NCBI GenBank assembly: GCA_031260015.1
Contig: JAIRKR010000064.1
Coordinates: 1-19,093 of the forward strand
DNA: 19,093 nt
Source: Puniceicoccales bacterium
Lineage (GTDB): Bacteria > Verrucomicrobiota > Verrucomicrobiia > Opitutales > UBA9783
Reading direction: 5' to 3'
Shown here piece by piece: positions 1-6,388 of this stretch. The notes beneath the pieces were generated by a model. The model was not told the DNA's origin, did no database searches, and saw nothing but the letters and a program-made list of their open reading frames with translations. The position numbers and the translations under genes were made by a program. How positions within the stretch are numbered: position 1 is the first letter of the stretch; each line of letters begins with the position of its first letter.

Positions 1-1
1 A

Positions 2-110
2 TGGTGGAGGTGGCGGGATTTGAACCCGCGTCTTCTGCGAATTCAATTAAAATTTCTACAAGTTTAGTACATTTTAAACGTCCAAAACAAGCTTGAATGC
101 ACACATCTCA
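2..110 (-). ncRNA. ssrA: tmRNA 3' (acceptor) portion; 5' half absent
   Basis: Read on the minus strand, this ends in an encoded CCA (positions 4-2), a discriminator A, the acceptor strand CACCTCC and a 5-bp T stem, GCGGG/CCCGC, around the loop TTCAAAT. Acceptor base U70 can pair as G3-U70, the alanyl-tRNA synthetase identity element. Upstream, ACTAAACTTGTAGAA matches the conserved tmRNA segment typified by TAAGCATGTAG. It lies 22 nt before AGACGCGGG, close to the spacing in E. coli tmRNA, which argues against an ordinary tRNA-Ala. The murA stop is at 125-127, so a one-piece tmRNA of about 350 nt would have to run into murA, and no 5' signature (GG..TG, GGATTCGAC) is visible there. It is therefore either the acceptor piece of a permuted two-piece tmRNA with its coding half left of the window, or a displaced ssrA 3' end left by an integrated element. 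The right boundary is approximate. Confidence 0.75.
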
Positions 111-124
111 TTTTGCAAGCAAAC

Positions 125-1390
125 TTACTCGGCCGTGCGATACAATTTAGCTCCCAATGCCTGTAATTTTTGCTCGAAGTTTTCGTAACCTCGGTCTAGG
201 TGATAAATGCGGTGCACTTGCGTTTCTCCGCGAGCAATGAGTCCTGCCAGATAGAGAGCCGCACTTGCTCTCAGGTCAGAGGCCATAACGTCGGCTCCCG
301 ACAACCTTTGTCCACCTTGCACAATGGCTGTGCTGCCTTCCAGGGTGATGCGTACCCCTAACCGTTGTAATTCGGCGACGTGCATGAAGCGTTGAGGATA
401 GACGCGTTCCGTGAGTAAGCTTAAATCGGGTATGCAGGCCGCCAATACGCACATTTGGGCTTGCAAGTCTGTGGGGAAACCGGGATAAGGTAAGGTAGTA
501 ATTTCGAACGGAGTCAATTGATTTAAGCACGGGAAAACTTCAATTTGATTTGCCGTAATATTCATTTTTGCCCCTGAATTTTCCAAAACATGCAAAAGGG
601 CTCTCAGATGTTGTGTATGAAATTGATCAATGATCAGATGACCATTCGTAACAAGGCTTGCAATGAGAAAGGTACCCGCTTCGATACGATCTCCAATGAG
701 GGTATGGTCAGCTCCGTGTAACTTTTGTTGGCCGTAAATGGTCAATTGGGGACTTCCAATGCCTTCGATGCGGGCACCCATACATGTTAGCAAATGGCAA
801 AGGTCAACAATTTCGGGCTCACAAGCCGTATTTTCAATACGCGTAATTCCCGAACTTAAGGTGGCCGCCATGAGGATGTTGGCGGTACCCGTAACGGTAC
901 TTCCAAAACGTCCCCCCAAGAAAATGTGATTGCCCTTTAATTGTTGCGCATGAATGTGCACAATGCCATTTTTTAATTCGACGGTACACCCCAACTTTTT
1001 TAAGCCATGTAAATGTAGGTCGATGGGACGATTTCCGATTACGCATCCGCCCGGTAAAGGTAATGCCGCCTGACCGAGACGACCCAACAAGGGTCCCATG
1101 AGACAGACCGAAGCGCGCATTTGCCGCACTAAATCGTAGGGCGGATTTGCATGAATTTTTTTGGCCTGTATTCGCCAAATATTGGGTGATAAAAGCTCAA
1201 CTTCCACACCCAAACCTTGGAGGAGGCTTATGAAAAAATGGACATCTCGCAAATTGGGAACATTGCGCAAAATACAAGGTTCATCCGTCAGTAAAACGGC
1301 AGCCAGCATGAGAAGGCTTGCGTTTTTTGCTCCACTGACACGAACCGTACCTTCCAATGAGGTACCGCCTTGTATTAAAACCTTATCCAT
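125..1390 (-). CDS. murA: UDP-N-acetylglucosamine 1-carboxyvinyltransferase (MurA)
   Basis: MurA catalyses the first committed step of peptidoglycan synthesis in the cytoplasm, transferring enolpyruvate from PEP to UDP-GlcNAc. The 421 residues match the usual family length and give a full two-domain inside-out barrel. Visible motifs are GAKNAS near residue 20 (K22, N23), the active-site loop GGCVIGNRPIDLH with Cys116 (E. coli Cys115) and R121, and FPTDLQAQ with the catalytic-base Asp308 (E. coli Asp305). The Cys is the fosfomycin target; known Chlamydia MurA carries Asp there, so this enzyme is of the ordinary sensitive type. The ATG start is 6 nt after the stop of the small basic ORF upstream, and AAGG sits just before it, so the two genes are probably co-transcribed. 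The 3' end lies close to the tmRNA piece. Confidence 0.97.
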   Translation of the reverse strand: MDKVLIQGGTSLEGTVRVSGAKNASLLMLAAVLLTDEPCILRNVPNLRDVHFFISLLQGLGVEVELLSPNIWRIQAKKIHANPPYDLVRQMRASVCLMGPLLGRLGQAALPLPGGCVIGNRPIDLHLHGLKKLGCTVELKNGIVHIHAQQLKGNHIFLGGRFGSTVTGTANILMAATLSSGITRIENTACEPEIVDLCHLLTCMGARIEGIGSPQLTIYGQQKLHGADHTLIGDRIEAGTFLIASLVTNGHLIIDQFHTQHLRALLHVLENSGAKMNITANQIEVFPCLNQLTPFEITTLPYPGFPTDLQAQMCVLAACIPDLSLLTERVYPQRFMHVAELQRLGVRITLEGSTAIVQGGQRLSGADVMASDLRASAALYLAGLIARGETQVHRIYHLDRGYENFEQKLQALGAKLYRTAE

Positions 1391-1396
1391 CAGGCC

Positions 1397-1891
1397 TTAG
1401 CCCTGAAGCCGCCGGTGAGGATTCTTTGATCTTGGACGATGATAGGGACGGTTGCCACGAAAATGACGTTTAGATGGATGATTATCTTGGTAATTTTTGT
1501 CTTCTTCCGAACATTTTCCTCCAAAAAGTTTACAAAAAAATTGCTTCACTTTACTTGCTAAAGAACACCGTTTGTGGGGTACTTTGTTGTAACCGACTTC
1601 TGGCTTCTTTTCTTTTTTTAAATAATCATTGCATGAGAAGGTGGGCACAGTATTTTGTTTTTTTTCGCAGCGCGATTTATCACACGTACACTTTGTTTCA
1701 TTGGTTTTAATTTCTTTAGGCATGTTTTGAGGCGCATTACTTTGTGGCCCTCTATCGTGTGTACGTTTCCAGCGTCCTCTTAAGTTAGAACGATGCTGAC
1801 TTTTTGAGGTTGATTTTTCAACCGCTTCTTGCATGACATTTGTTTCTATAACCGGCGTTTCTACCGTCTCGGATTTTTCTTTTTGTATCAT
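1397..1891 (-). CDS. small basic, Cys-containing hypothetical protein upstream of murA
   Basis: I do not recognise a family for this 164-residue protein. The N-terminal 30 residues are acidic and polar. The rest is strongly basic and low in complexity, with seven cysteines: a cluster (KCTCDKSRC) near residues 68-74, then single Cys residues at FSC, RC, FFC and GKC. The last 25 residues are rich in Arg, His and Pro (RPYHRPRSKNPHRRLQG). There is no signal peptide or convincing membrane segment. The arginine/histidine-rich tail and scattered Cys residues suggest nucleic-acid or metal binding, but this is inference only. It starts at an ATG after an AT-rich leader without an SD, and its stop is 6 nt before murA, so it is probably the first gene of a murA operon. 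The long continuous frame and tight spacing support it as real. Confidence 0.6.
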   Translation of the reverse strand: MIQKEKSETVETPVIETNVMQEAVEKSTSKSQHRSNLRGRWKRTHDRGPQSNAPQNMPKEIKTNETKCTCDKSRCEKKQNTVPTFSCNDYLKKEKKPEVGYNKVPHKRCSLASKVKQFFCKLFGGKCSEEDKNYQDNHPSKRHFRGNRPYHRPRSKNPHRRLQG

Positions 1892-2048
1892 ATATTTTTA
1901 TATTTTGCTATATTAAACTTTAGCACTTATGAATATTACTTCTAACCTTAACCCATTTTCAGCATTGCTCAATGATTTTTTACAAATATCACTCAGGGGG
2001 TAACTTTTTGTCCACGTGCAAAGTAAAAGGTCTTTAAATTAACTTTTG

Positions 2049-2096
2049 GAGATTGTGGGATTGCGACCAATGGATTCACAATCCCCCAAGTGAGTC
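2049..2096. repeat. nested inverted repeat between the murA operon and the binding-protein gene
   Basis: Two overlapping perfect 7-bp inverted repeats share this stretch: GATTGTG with CACAATC, and GGGATTG with CAATCCC. The loops are about 13-19 nt, so two alternative hairpins are possible. No T-run follows on either strand, so a canonical intrinsic terminator is not supported. It sits in the 271-bp gap between the minus-strand binding-protein gene (stop at 2163) and the promoter side of the 1397-1891 gene. It could be an operator, an RNA switch or a mobile-element end; nothing decides between these. Confidence 0.4.
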
Positions 2097-2162
2097 ATTC
2101 GTTTGGTTACACGGGCGCCTGAACTAGATTATTGCAGACGTTTTTGTCATCGTTAAGTTTTA

Positions 2163-3215
2163 TTATTTTGGATTTGCGAAACAGAATAAGGAGTCCAAGT
2201 TATCCTCCCATTGTATTGGAGAATTTTTAAAAACTTCGCTGCTTTTTACCCATTGTACCCATATGCGGAAGCTCTCTTTGGTAATTTCGTCCGTAAAAGT
2301 CAATCTTTGGAAACTCGCCAATATTAAGTCTTTTGGAAACTCCAAAGTGGTTTGATATTTGAGTTCTGCTTGGAGCCGTATGGCGGCCTCTTCCTTATGC
2401 TCAGTAATCCAACGGGTTAATGCCTGATGCGCTTGCATAAAAGCCACCTTTATCTCTGGACGATCTGTGCAAAAGCACTTGGAGGCGACCAAAATGGTTG
2501 TCCAATTGTTTTGGTCTAGGAAATACATTTCGCCTTGTCCTTCTTGAATGAGTCGAGAAAGCCACGGCTCAACCGTCCAAACGCCCGCAATTTCTTTTTT
2601 CTTAAATAAGGTGAGCTGGTCCGGATTGGCAGTGGGTAGTATGGCTACACCTTTTTCAGAAAACCCAACACGAATATCCTGTTGCATGAACCAGGTACGG
2701 CAAGCGATGTCTTGCGTATTTCCGTATTGTGGACTTGCAATACGTTTTCCCGTCCAGTCGGCTGCCGTTTTTATCTTTAGGTCAGGCTGTATCACAAGCC
2801 CCGAACCTCCTTTAACGGCACCGGAGAGAATACGAACTTCTTCACCTTTTGATCTCAGGTAAAGATTGAGTGCGGGTACAGGTCCAACGTAGGACATATC
2901 CAGACTGTGGGTGAATAAACTTTCCATTGCCGAAGGTCCCGCATTGAAACGATGCCAAACTAACCGAACATTGTTAGGTAAGTATTGCTCAAACCATCCC
3001 TTCCCTTCGCGTTGGAAGTTTTGGGCGATCAATGCCTGTGCATGCGTAATGTTTGGGAAAAACCCTACGTGCAATGTAATGGGTTGAGATATATTAGGAT
3101 TTACACTTGTTGAATCAACAGAAGCATTTCCCGGTCCCTGAGAAAAGCAAGGCGTGTAGAAGTATGATAAAACAAAAATTTGAATTACCAGATGCGTGAG
3201 GTTTTTAACTTTCAT
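2163..3215 (-). CDS. ABC-type substrate-binding protein, SsuA/NMT1-like (orphan)
   Basis: This is a periplasmic binding protein of the sulfonate/nitrate/taurine-type group (COG0715, SsuA/TauA/NMT1 fold). Family signatures are HVGFFPNITHAQAL at the mature N-terminus, FNAGPSAMESL and the following SYVGPVPALN. Further on are IASPQYGNTQD in the second lobe and AGVWTVEPW before the hinge return. I chose the ATG at 3215 because it opens a signal peptide: MKVKN, then a hydrophobic stretch ending near PCFSQG. No good lipobox is seen, so signal peptidase I cleavage is more likely. The frame also allows an ATG at 3278, which would put 21 residues before the signal peptide; neither start has an SD. No ATPase or permease gene is adjacent. 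The ligand is unknown: sulfonates, nitrate-like anions or thiamine precursors are all possible in this superfamily. Confidence 0.85.
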   Translation of the reverse strand: MKVKNLTHLVIQIFVLSYFYTPCFSQGPGNASVDSTSVNPNISQPITLHVGFFPNITHAQALIAQNFQREGKGWFEQYLPNNVRLVWHRFNAGPSAMESLFTHSLDMSYVGPVPALNLYLRSKGEEVRILSGAVKGGSGLVIQPDLKIKTAADWTGKRIASPQYGNTQDIACRTWFMQQDIRVGFSEKGVAILPTANPDQLTLFKKKEIAGVWTVEPWLSRLIQEGQGEMYFLDQNNWTTILVASKCFCTDRPEIKVAFMQAHQALTRWITEHKEEAAIRLQAELKYQTTLEFPKDLILASFQRLTFTDEITKESFRIWVQWVKSSEVFKNSPIQWEDNLDSLFCFANPK

Positions 3216-3462
3216 TGAGTCAACAGTGTAAAAGGAATCACCTGCAGTGAAAGCAAAAAATACAGAAAGCGTACACATATGGGTTGTTAAACTTTCATTG
3301 CAACGATGGCATACACGTTACTGCCATAAATTAATCGGCTCCTTTATTTACATAACCGTATATGCAGTTGTCGTAGGGAGAAAAATACGAGAAAGCATTT
3401 CATGCTTGTTGAGGTTGTAAGTTGACCCTAATGAATACCTGCGCAATTTTATTGCAGAAGTT

Positions 3463-4722
3463 TTACGTTTTGGGTCCGTTTTCACAATAATCGAATCGGT
3501 AAGGCGATAAACGTTGCGTCAATTGAAGAAAGAAGTGGTCTTCTTGCTCTATGGAAGGTGCTTCAAAAGTTACGGAAAAGCGTAAAAAAGGTCCGCATTC
3601 GTCCCACGGGATTGTCACAATGTTTAGGTGTTCGAGTAACCAATGCGTGCATGCCGATGCGTTGGAGAAATTTGCAACGCACCGTCCCGAGGTATTGAAG
3701 ATTTTGCTTGGGGCGTGCGTGTAAACAAAAAAACCGCCTTGGGGAACGTATGCTTGAAAGCCTATTTTTTGTAAAATGGAAATCAGTTTTTTGATACGTC
3801 GTTGGTAGCGTTCAATGTTAACCGGGACGATTTGGTCTGCATTTTGCAGTGCCGTTGTGGCGGCATGCTGAATGGCAAGGTATTGTCCTGCATCCGAATT
3901 ATTTTTAAATTTTATGCACGCTTTGATGAGGGTTTCATTTCCACAAATCCACCCAAGTCGCCATCCCGTCATGTTGAATCCTTTCGACATCGAGTGAAGC
4001 TCAACGGAACACGATTTGGCTCCAGAAATGCTCAAAATTGATAGAGGTGCATTAAAATTTAACGCGGCGTAAGCGGCGTCATGAATGATAATCCAGTGAT
4101 AACGTTGTGCCCATTCGATCACGGTTTCAAAAAATTTGTGGGAAGCGATCGCCCCTGTTGGATTGTTGGGGTAATTAAGCAAACAACACTTGATGGAGTG
4201 ACGTGAACTTTCTGGAATTTGTTCAAAGTCCGGTAAAAAATGGTTTTCAGGAAGTAGAGGTAGCGTGAGCACTTGGCCACCTAGATATTGAGTTTGCGTT
4301 GAAAATACAGGATAACTTGGTGTGGGGAAAACAATGAGATCTTTAGGATTGATAAGGGTTCCCGCCAGGAGTGTGAGGCCAGATTTTATACCCAAAATGG
4401 GTAAAACTTCATCGGAAGCATGCAATGCAACTTCGAAAGTGGTTTGCATGTAATGGGCTACCGCCGCCTTAAAAAAATCGGCTCCATTGTTTGCGTAGCC
4501 GCGACATTCATATTTCTCACAGGCTTCGCGTAGACTTTCAATAACGGAAGGATGTGCACACGCATCGGGTTCGCCAATACCAAAATCCAAACACGGTAAA
4601 TGTGGAGAGCGTCGTTGGGCTTGTTCCTTGAGTGTTTGAATAACTTCGAATTTATAGGCACCCGATTGATCAAATTGGCGACCTCCAAGACGATGGGCAA
4701 TTTTTTCTCTTATCCAGTGCAT
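3463..4722 (-). CDS. PLP-dependent class I/II aminotransferase (LL-DAP aminotransferase/AlaT-like)
   Basis: This is a fold-type I, PLP-dependent aminotransferase (COG0436) of 419 residues. Motifs include DFGIGEPD near the N-terminus and YPNNPTG, with the PLP-contacting Asn at about 187. HDAAYA follows, with Asp215 and Tyr218 positioned for the pyridine N and O3'. SMSKGFNMTGWRLGW contains the Schiff-base Lys247 and Arg255, and PFLRFSV carries the C-terminal substrate-carboxylate Arg. NMTGWRLGW and the following KFKNNSDAG resemble enzymes annotated as LL-diaminopimelate aminotransferase or alanine transaminase. The first would supply DAP for the cell wall, fitting murA nearby, but the substrate cannot be fixed by eye. 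The frame is open to 4878, but that part overlaps the translocase gene in another frame and is not family-like. The ATG at 4722 lies 5 nt after the translocase stop, implying a two-gene operon. Confidence 0.9.
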   Translation of the reverse strand: MHWIREKIAHRLGGRQFDQSGAYKFEVIQTLKEQAQRRSPHLPCLDFGIGEPDACAHPSVIESLREACEKYECRGYANNGADFFKAAVAHYMQTTFEVALHASDEVLPILGIKSGLTLLAGTLINPKDLIVFPTPSYPVFSTQTQYLGGQVLTLPLLPENHFLPDFEQIPESSRHSIKCCLLNYPNNPTGAIASHKFFETVIEWAQRYHWIIIHDAAYAALNFNAPLSILSISGAKSCSVELHSMSKGFNMTGWRLGWICGNETLIKACIKFKNNSDAGQYLAIQHAATTALQNADQIVPVNIERYQRRIKKLISILQKIGFQAYVPQGGFFVYTHAPSKIFNTSGRCVANFSNASACTHWLLEHLNIVTIPWDECGPFLRFSVTFEAPSIEQEDHFFLQLTQRLSPYRFDYCENGPKT

Positions 4723-4727
4723 AGATT

Positions 4728-6266
4728 TTAATTGAAGGTTTGACTTTTCATGCCGATTTTTCGGCTTAAGCGTGAAACGGCAATAAACCAAATGTAGGAA
4801 GTGAGAAGAAAGATGATAAATGCGTACGGTGCAATGCTTTCGTAGGTTGCCTGGGTTCCAGAACATAGAGTTACGCATGTCAGGAGCACAACTTGCAATC
4901 CGGATCCCCCCGATTTGCCGAATCGGTATCCCAATACATCTACGACCGCTTTACCTTTTACCTTCATTTCTTCATCCAAAGGAATGTAGGCCATTTCTTT
5001 ACTTAAATCAAAAAAGGACATTTTTGAAGATTTTATGCCAATGATAACCGTAACACCTGCAAAGATGACGAGTGTTTGATGAGCAAGCGCTGAGCCCAAA
5101 CATTGTATGCAGTAGTCTTTTGCAAAAATGCTTCCAAAGATAATGATACCCCCTAACGTGACAATGCATGGGGTGACCATGGCTCCAATACCCCATTTGA
5201 AGCGACGAAAGACGTTACCTGCTATGATGAGAACGAATATTGATGATAAACCGTAATGCATTGTGTATTGGCACATGAATGTATTGTATTGATTGATGTT
5301 CGGGAACCGATTTTTGAGTTCATGCTTCCAGAAGTTTTCCAAGATATTATCGTTAATGCCATAGCAGATAAGCAGAAGCGCAATTAATCCTAAATAAGGA
5401 GAGGTAATGGCCATTTTTAAACTTTTCCATACGCTGCTTTTTACCTTTTTTATTTTTATACCTGGCAAATGAGGTTTATTATAAAATCTGCGATCCGTTA
5501 GGACGTGTTTATGAATCCAGTGGTATAAAAACATAACGATAATACTTGTAATAATGACGATACCTATAAGGTAATTGAGGGTTATTTGCCATAGGTCTTG
5601 AAACTCGGATGTGTTATTTTTGAGGTCGGAAGCAATTGTGCCGACAAAGCCGGATAGGGCAACGGCACCTTGTCCTATGATGGCTAAAAATGCATAGATG
5701 CGTTTTGCTTCCTTGAGTTCGGTAATTTGATTTACGAACTGCCAAAAAAGCAAAGTTAGCATAAAACTACTCCACAATTCTGCCAGAACAAAAAATATTG
5801 CGTAACTCCATACGCCCAGAATAGAAAAAAACCAGAAGGCGCCGGGGAACATGACCTGAAGGCGTATGATCGTATCTTGTGAGGGATGAAAAAAGGATCG
5901 ATGGGGATATAAACAAAATGCAAAAAATGCAAAAAAACATAAAAAAGATAAAAGTGTGACGTAAAACAAGTGTTCATTTTTTAGCTTATCGCTGAGTTTT
6001 GTGTAAAGCAACATGCACAGAATTGCCCCCGGGGGAACGCAAAAAAGCTTGGTGAAGGCCAAAGCCTCCGCACCTATGTTGGTAACGATCAGAGAATCTT
6101 TTATATTTTTCAAACAATAGTGATTAAAAAGTGTAATAAATAAAATGATTCCTAAGGGAATAATTTTTTTCAATTCGTAGCGATAAATGGGGAAAAAAAT
6201 ACCCCGCAATGTAGAAAATTCGCAGTCGACATTTGCTTTCACTTTTTTAAATAACTTGAAAGCCAA
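4728..6266 (-). CDS. tlc: ATP/ADP translocase, NTT (Tlc) family
   Basis: This is an inner-membrane nucleotide transporter of 512 residues with about 12 hydrophobic segments. The Tlc/NTT signature is clear: YELKKIIPLG before TM1, LKNIKDSLIVTNIGAEAL after it, YTKLSDKL, AELWSSFMLTLLFWQF and NQITELKEAKRIYAF. Late in the protein, MSFFDLSKEMAYIPLDEEMK and KGKAVVDVLGYRFGKSGG complete the family pattern. In Rickettsia, Chlamydia and other intracellular bacteria these proteins exchange host ATP for ADP, or take up other nucleotides; ATP/ADP exchange is the best guess here. The only plausible start is TTG at 6266, because a stop lies three codons upstream and the next in-frame ATG is far inside the protein. 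No SD is visible. The aminotransferase gene follows after 5 nt. The gene is divergent from the transporter-kinase gene. Confidence 0.95.
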   Translation of the reverse strand: MAFKLFKKVKANVDCEFSTLRGIFFPIYRYELKKIIPLGIILFITLFNHYCLKNIKDSLIVTNIGAEALAFTKLFCVPPGAILCMLLYTKLSDKLKNEHLFYVTLLSFLCFFAFFAFCLYPHRSFFHPSQDTIIRLQVMFPGAFWFFSILGVWSYAIFFVLAELWSSFMLTLLFWQFVNQITELKEAKRIYAFLAIIGQGAVALSGFVGTIASDLKNNTSEFQDLWQITLNYLIGIVIITSIIVMFLYHWIHKHVLTDRRFYNKPHLPGIKIKKVKSSVWKSLKMAITSPYLGLIALLLICYGINDNILENFWKHELKNRFPNINQYNTFMCQYTMHYGLSSIFVLIIAGNVFRRFKWGIGAMVTPCIVTLGGIIIFGSIFAKDYCIQCLGSALAHQTLVIFAGVTVIIGIKSSKMSFFDLSKEMAYIPLDEEMKVKGKAVVDVLGYRFGKSGGSGLQVVLLTCVTLCSGTQATYESIAPYAFIIFLLTSYIWFIAVSRLSRKIGMKSQTFN

Positions 6267-6271
6267 TAAGC

Positions 6272-6298
6272 TTTATAAATTTTTAAATTAATTGTCAA
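6272..6298 (-). promoter_or_regulatory. putative promoter of the ATP/ADP translocase
   Basis: On the minus strand a perfect -35 TTGACA (6298-6293) is followed after 15 nt by TATAAA (6277-6272). Transcription would begin close to the TTG start at 6266, giving a very short or absent leader, in line with the lack of an SD. The 15-nt spacer is shorter than the usual 17, so this is tentative. Confidence 0.35.
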
Positions 6299-6351
6299 GC
6301 TCTACCTCGTTGTTGTTGAAAACATTAGGAAAGACGGTGTAAATATTGATA

Positions 6352-6380
6352 TTGACATCCCCAAAAGATCTTTCTACAAG
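6352..6380 (+). promoter_or_regulatory. putative promoter of the symporter-kinase gene
   Basis: A perfect -35 TTGACA (6352-6357) lies 17 nt before a weak -10, TACAAG (6375-6380). The ATG of the downstream gene is at 6389, so a transcript from here would be nearly leaderless. The -10 match is poor, and the call rests mainly on the -35 and the intergenic position. Confidence 0.3.
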
Positions 6381-6388
6381 CTTAAAGC

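Noticed and set aside
2..90. Ordinary tRNA-Ala
   Set aside because: No anticodon or D arm can be placed upstream of the T arm, whereas the conserved tmRNA segment is present at the right distance.
2..352. A complete one-piece tmRNA on the minus strand
   Set aside because: It would run more than 200 nt into murA, and no 5' tmRNA signature is visible there; murA is intact with all motifs.
125..1390. Fosfomycin-resistant (Cys-to-Asp) MurA as in Chlamydia
   Set aside because: The active-site loop reads GGCVIG with Cys116 present.
3443..3455. Terminator downstream of the aminotransferase
   Set aside because: Only a 5-bp AT-rich stem (GCAAT/ATTGC) with a 3-nt loop and no T-run in the needed direction.
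4723..4878. N-terminal extension of the aminotransferase to the ATG at 4878
   Set aside because: The extra 52 residues overlap the translocase 3' end in another frame and have no family similarity; ATG 4722 fits homologues.
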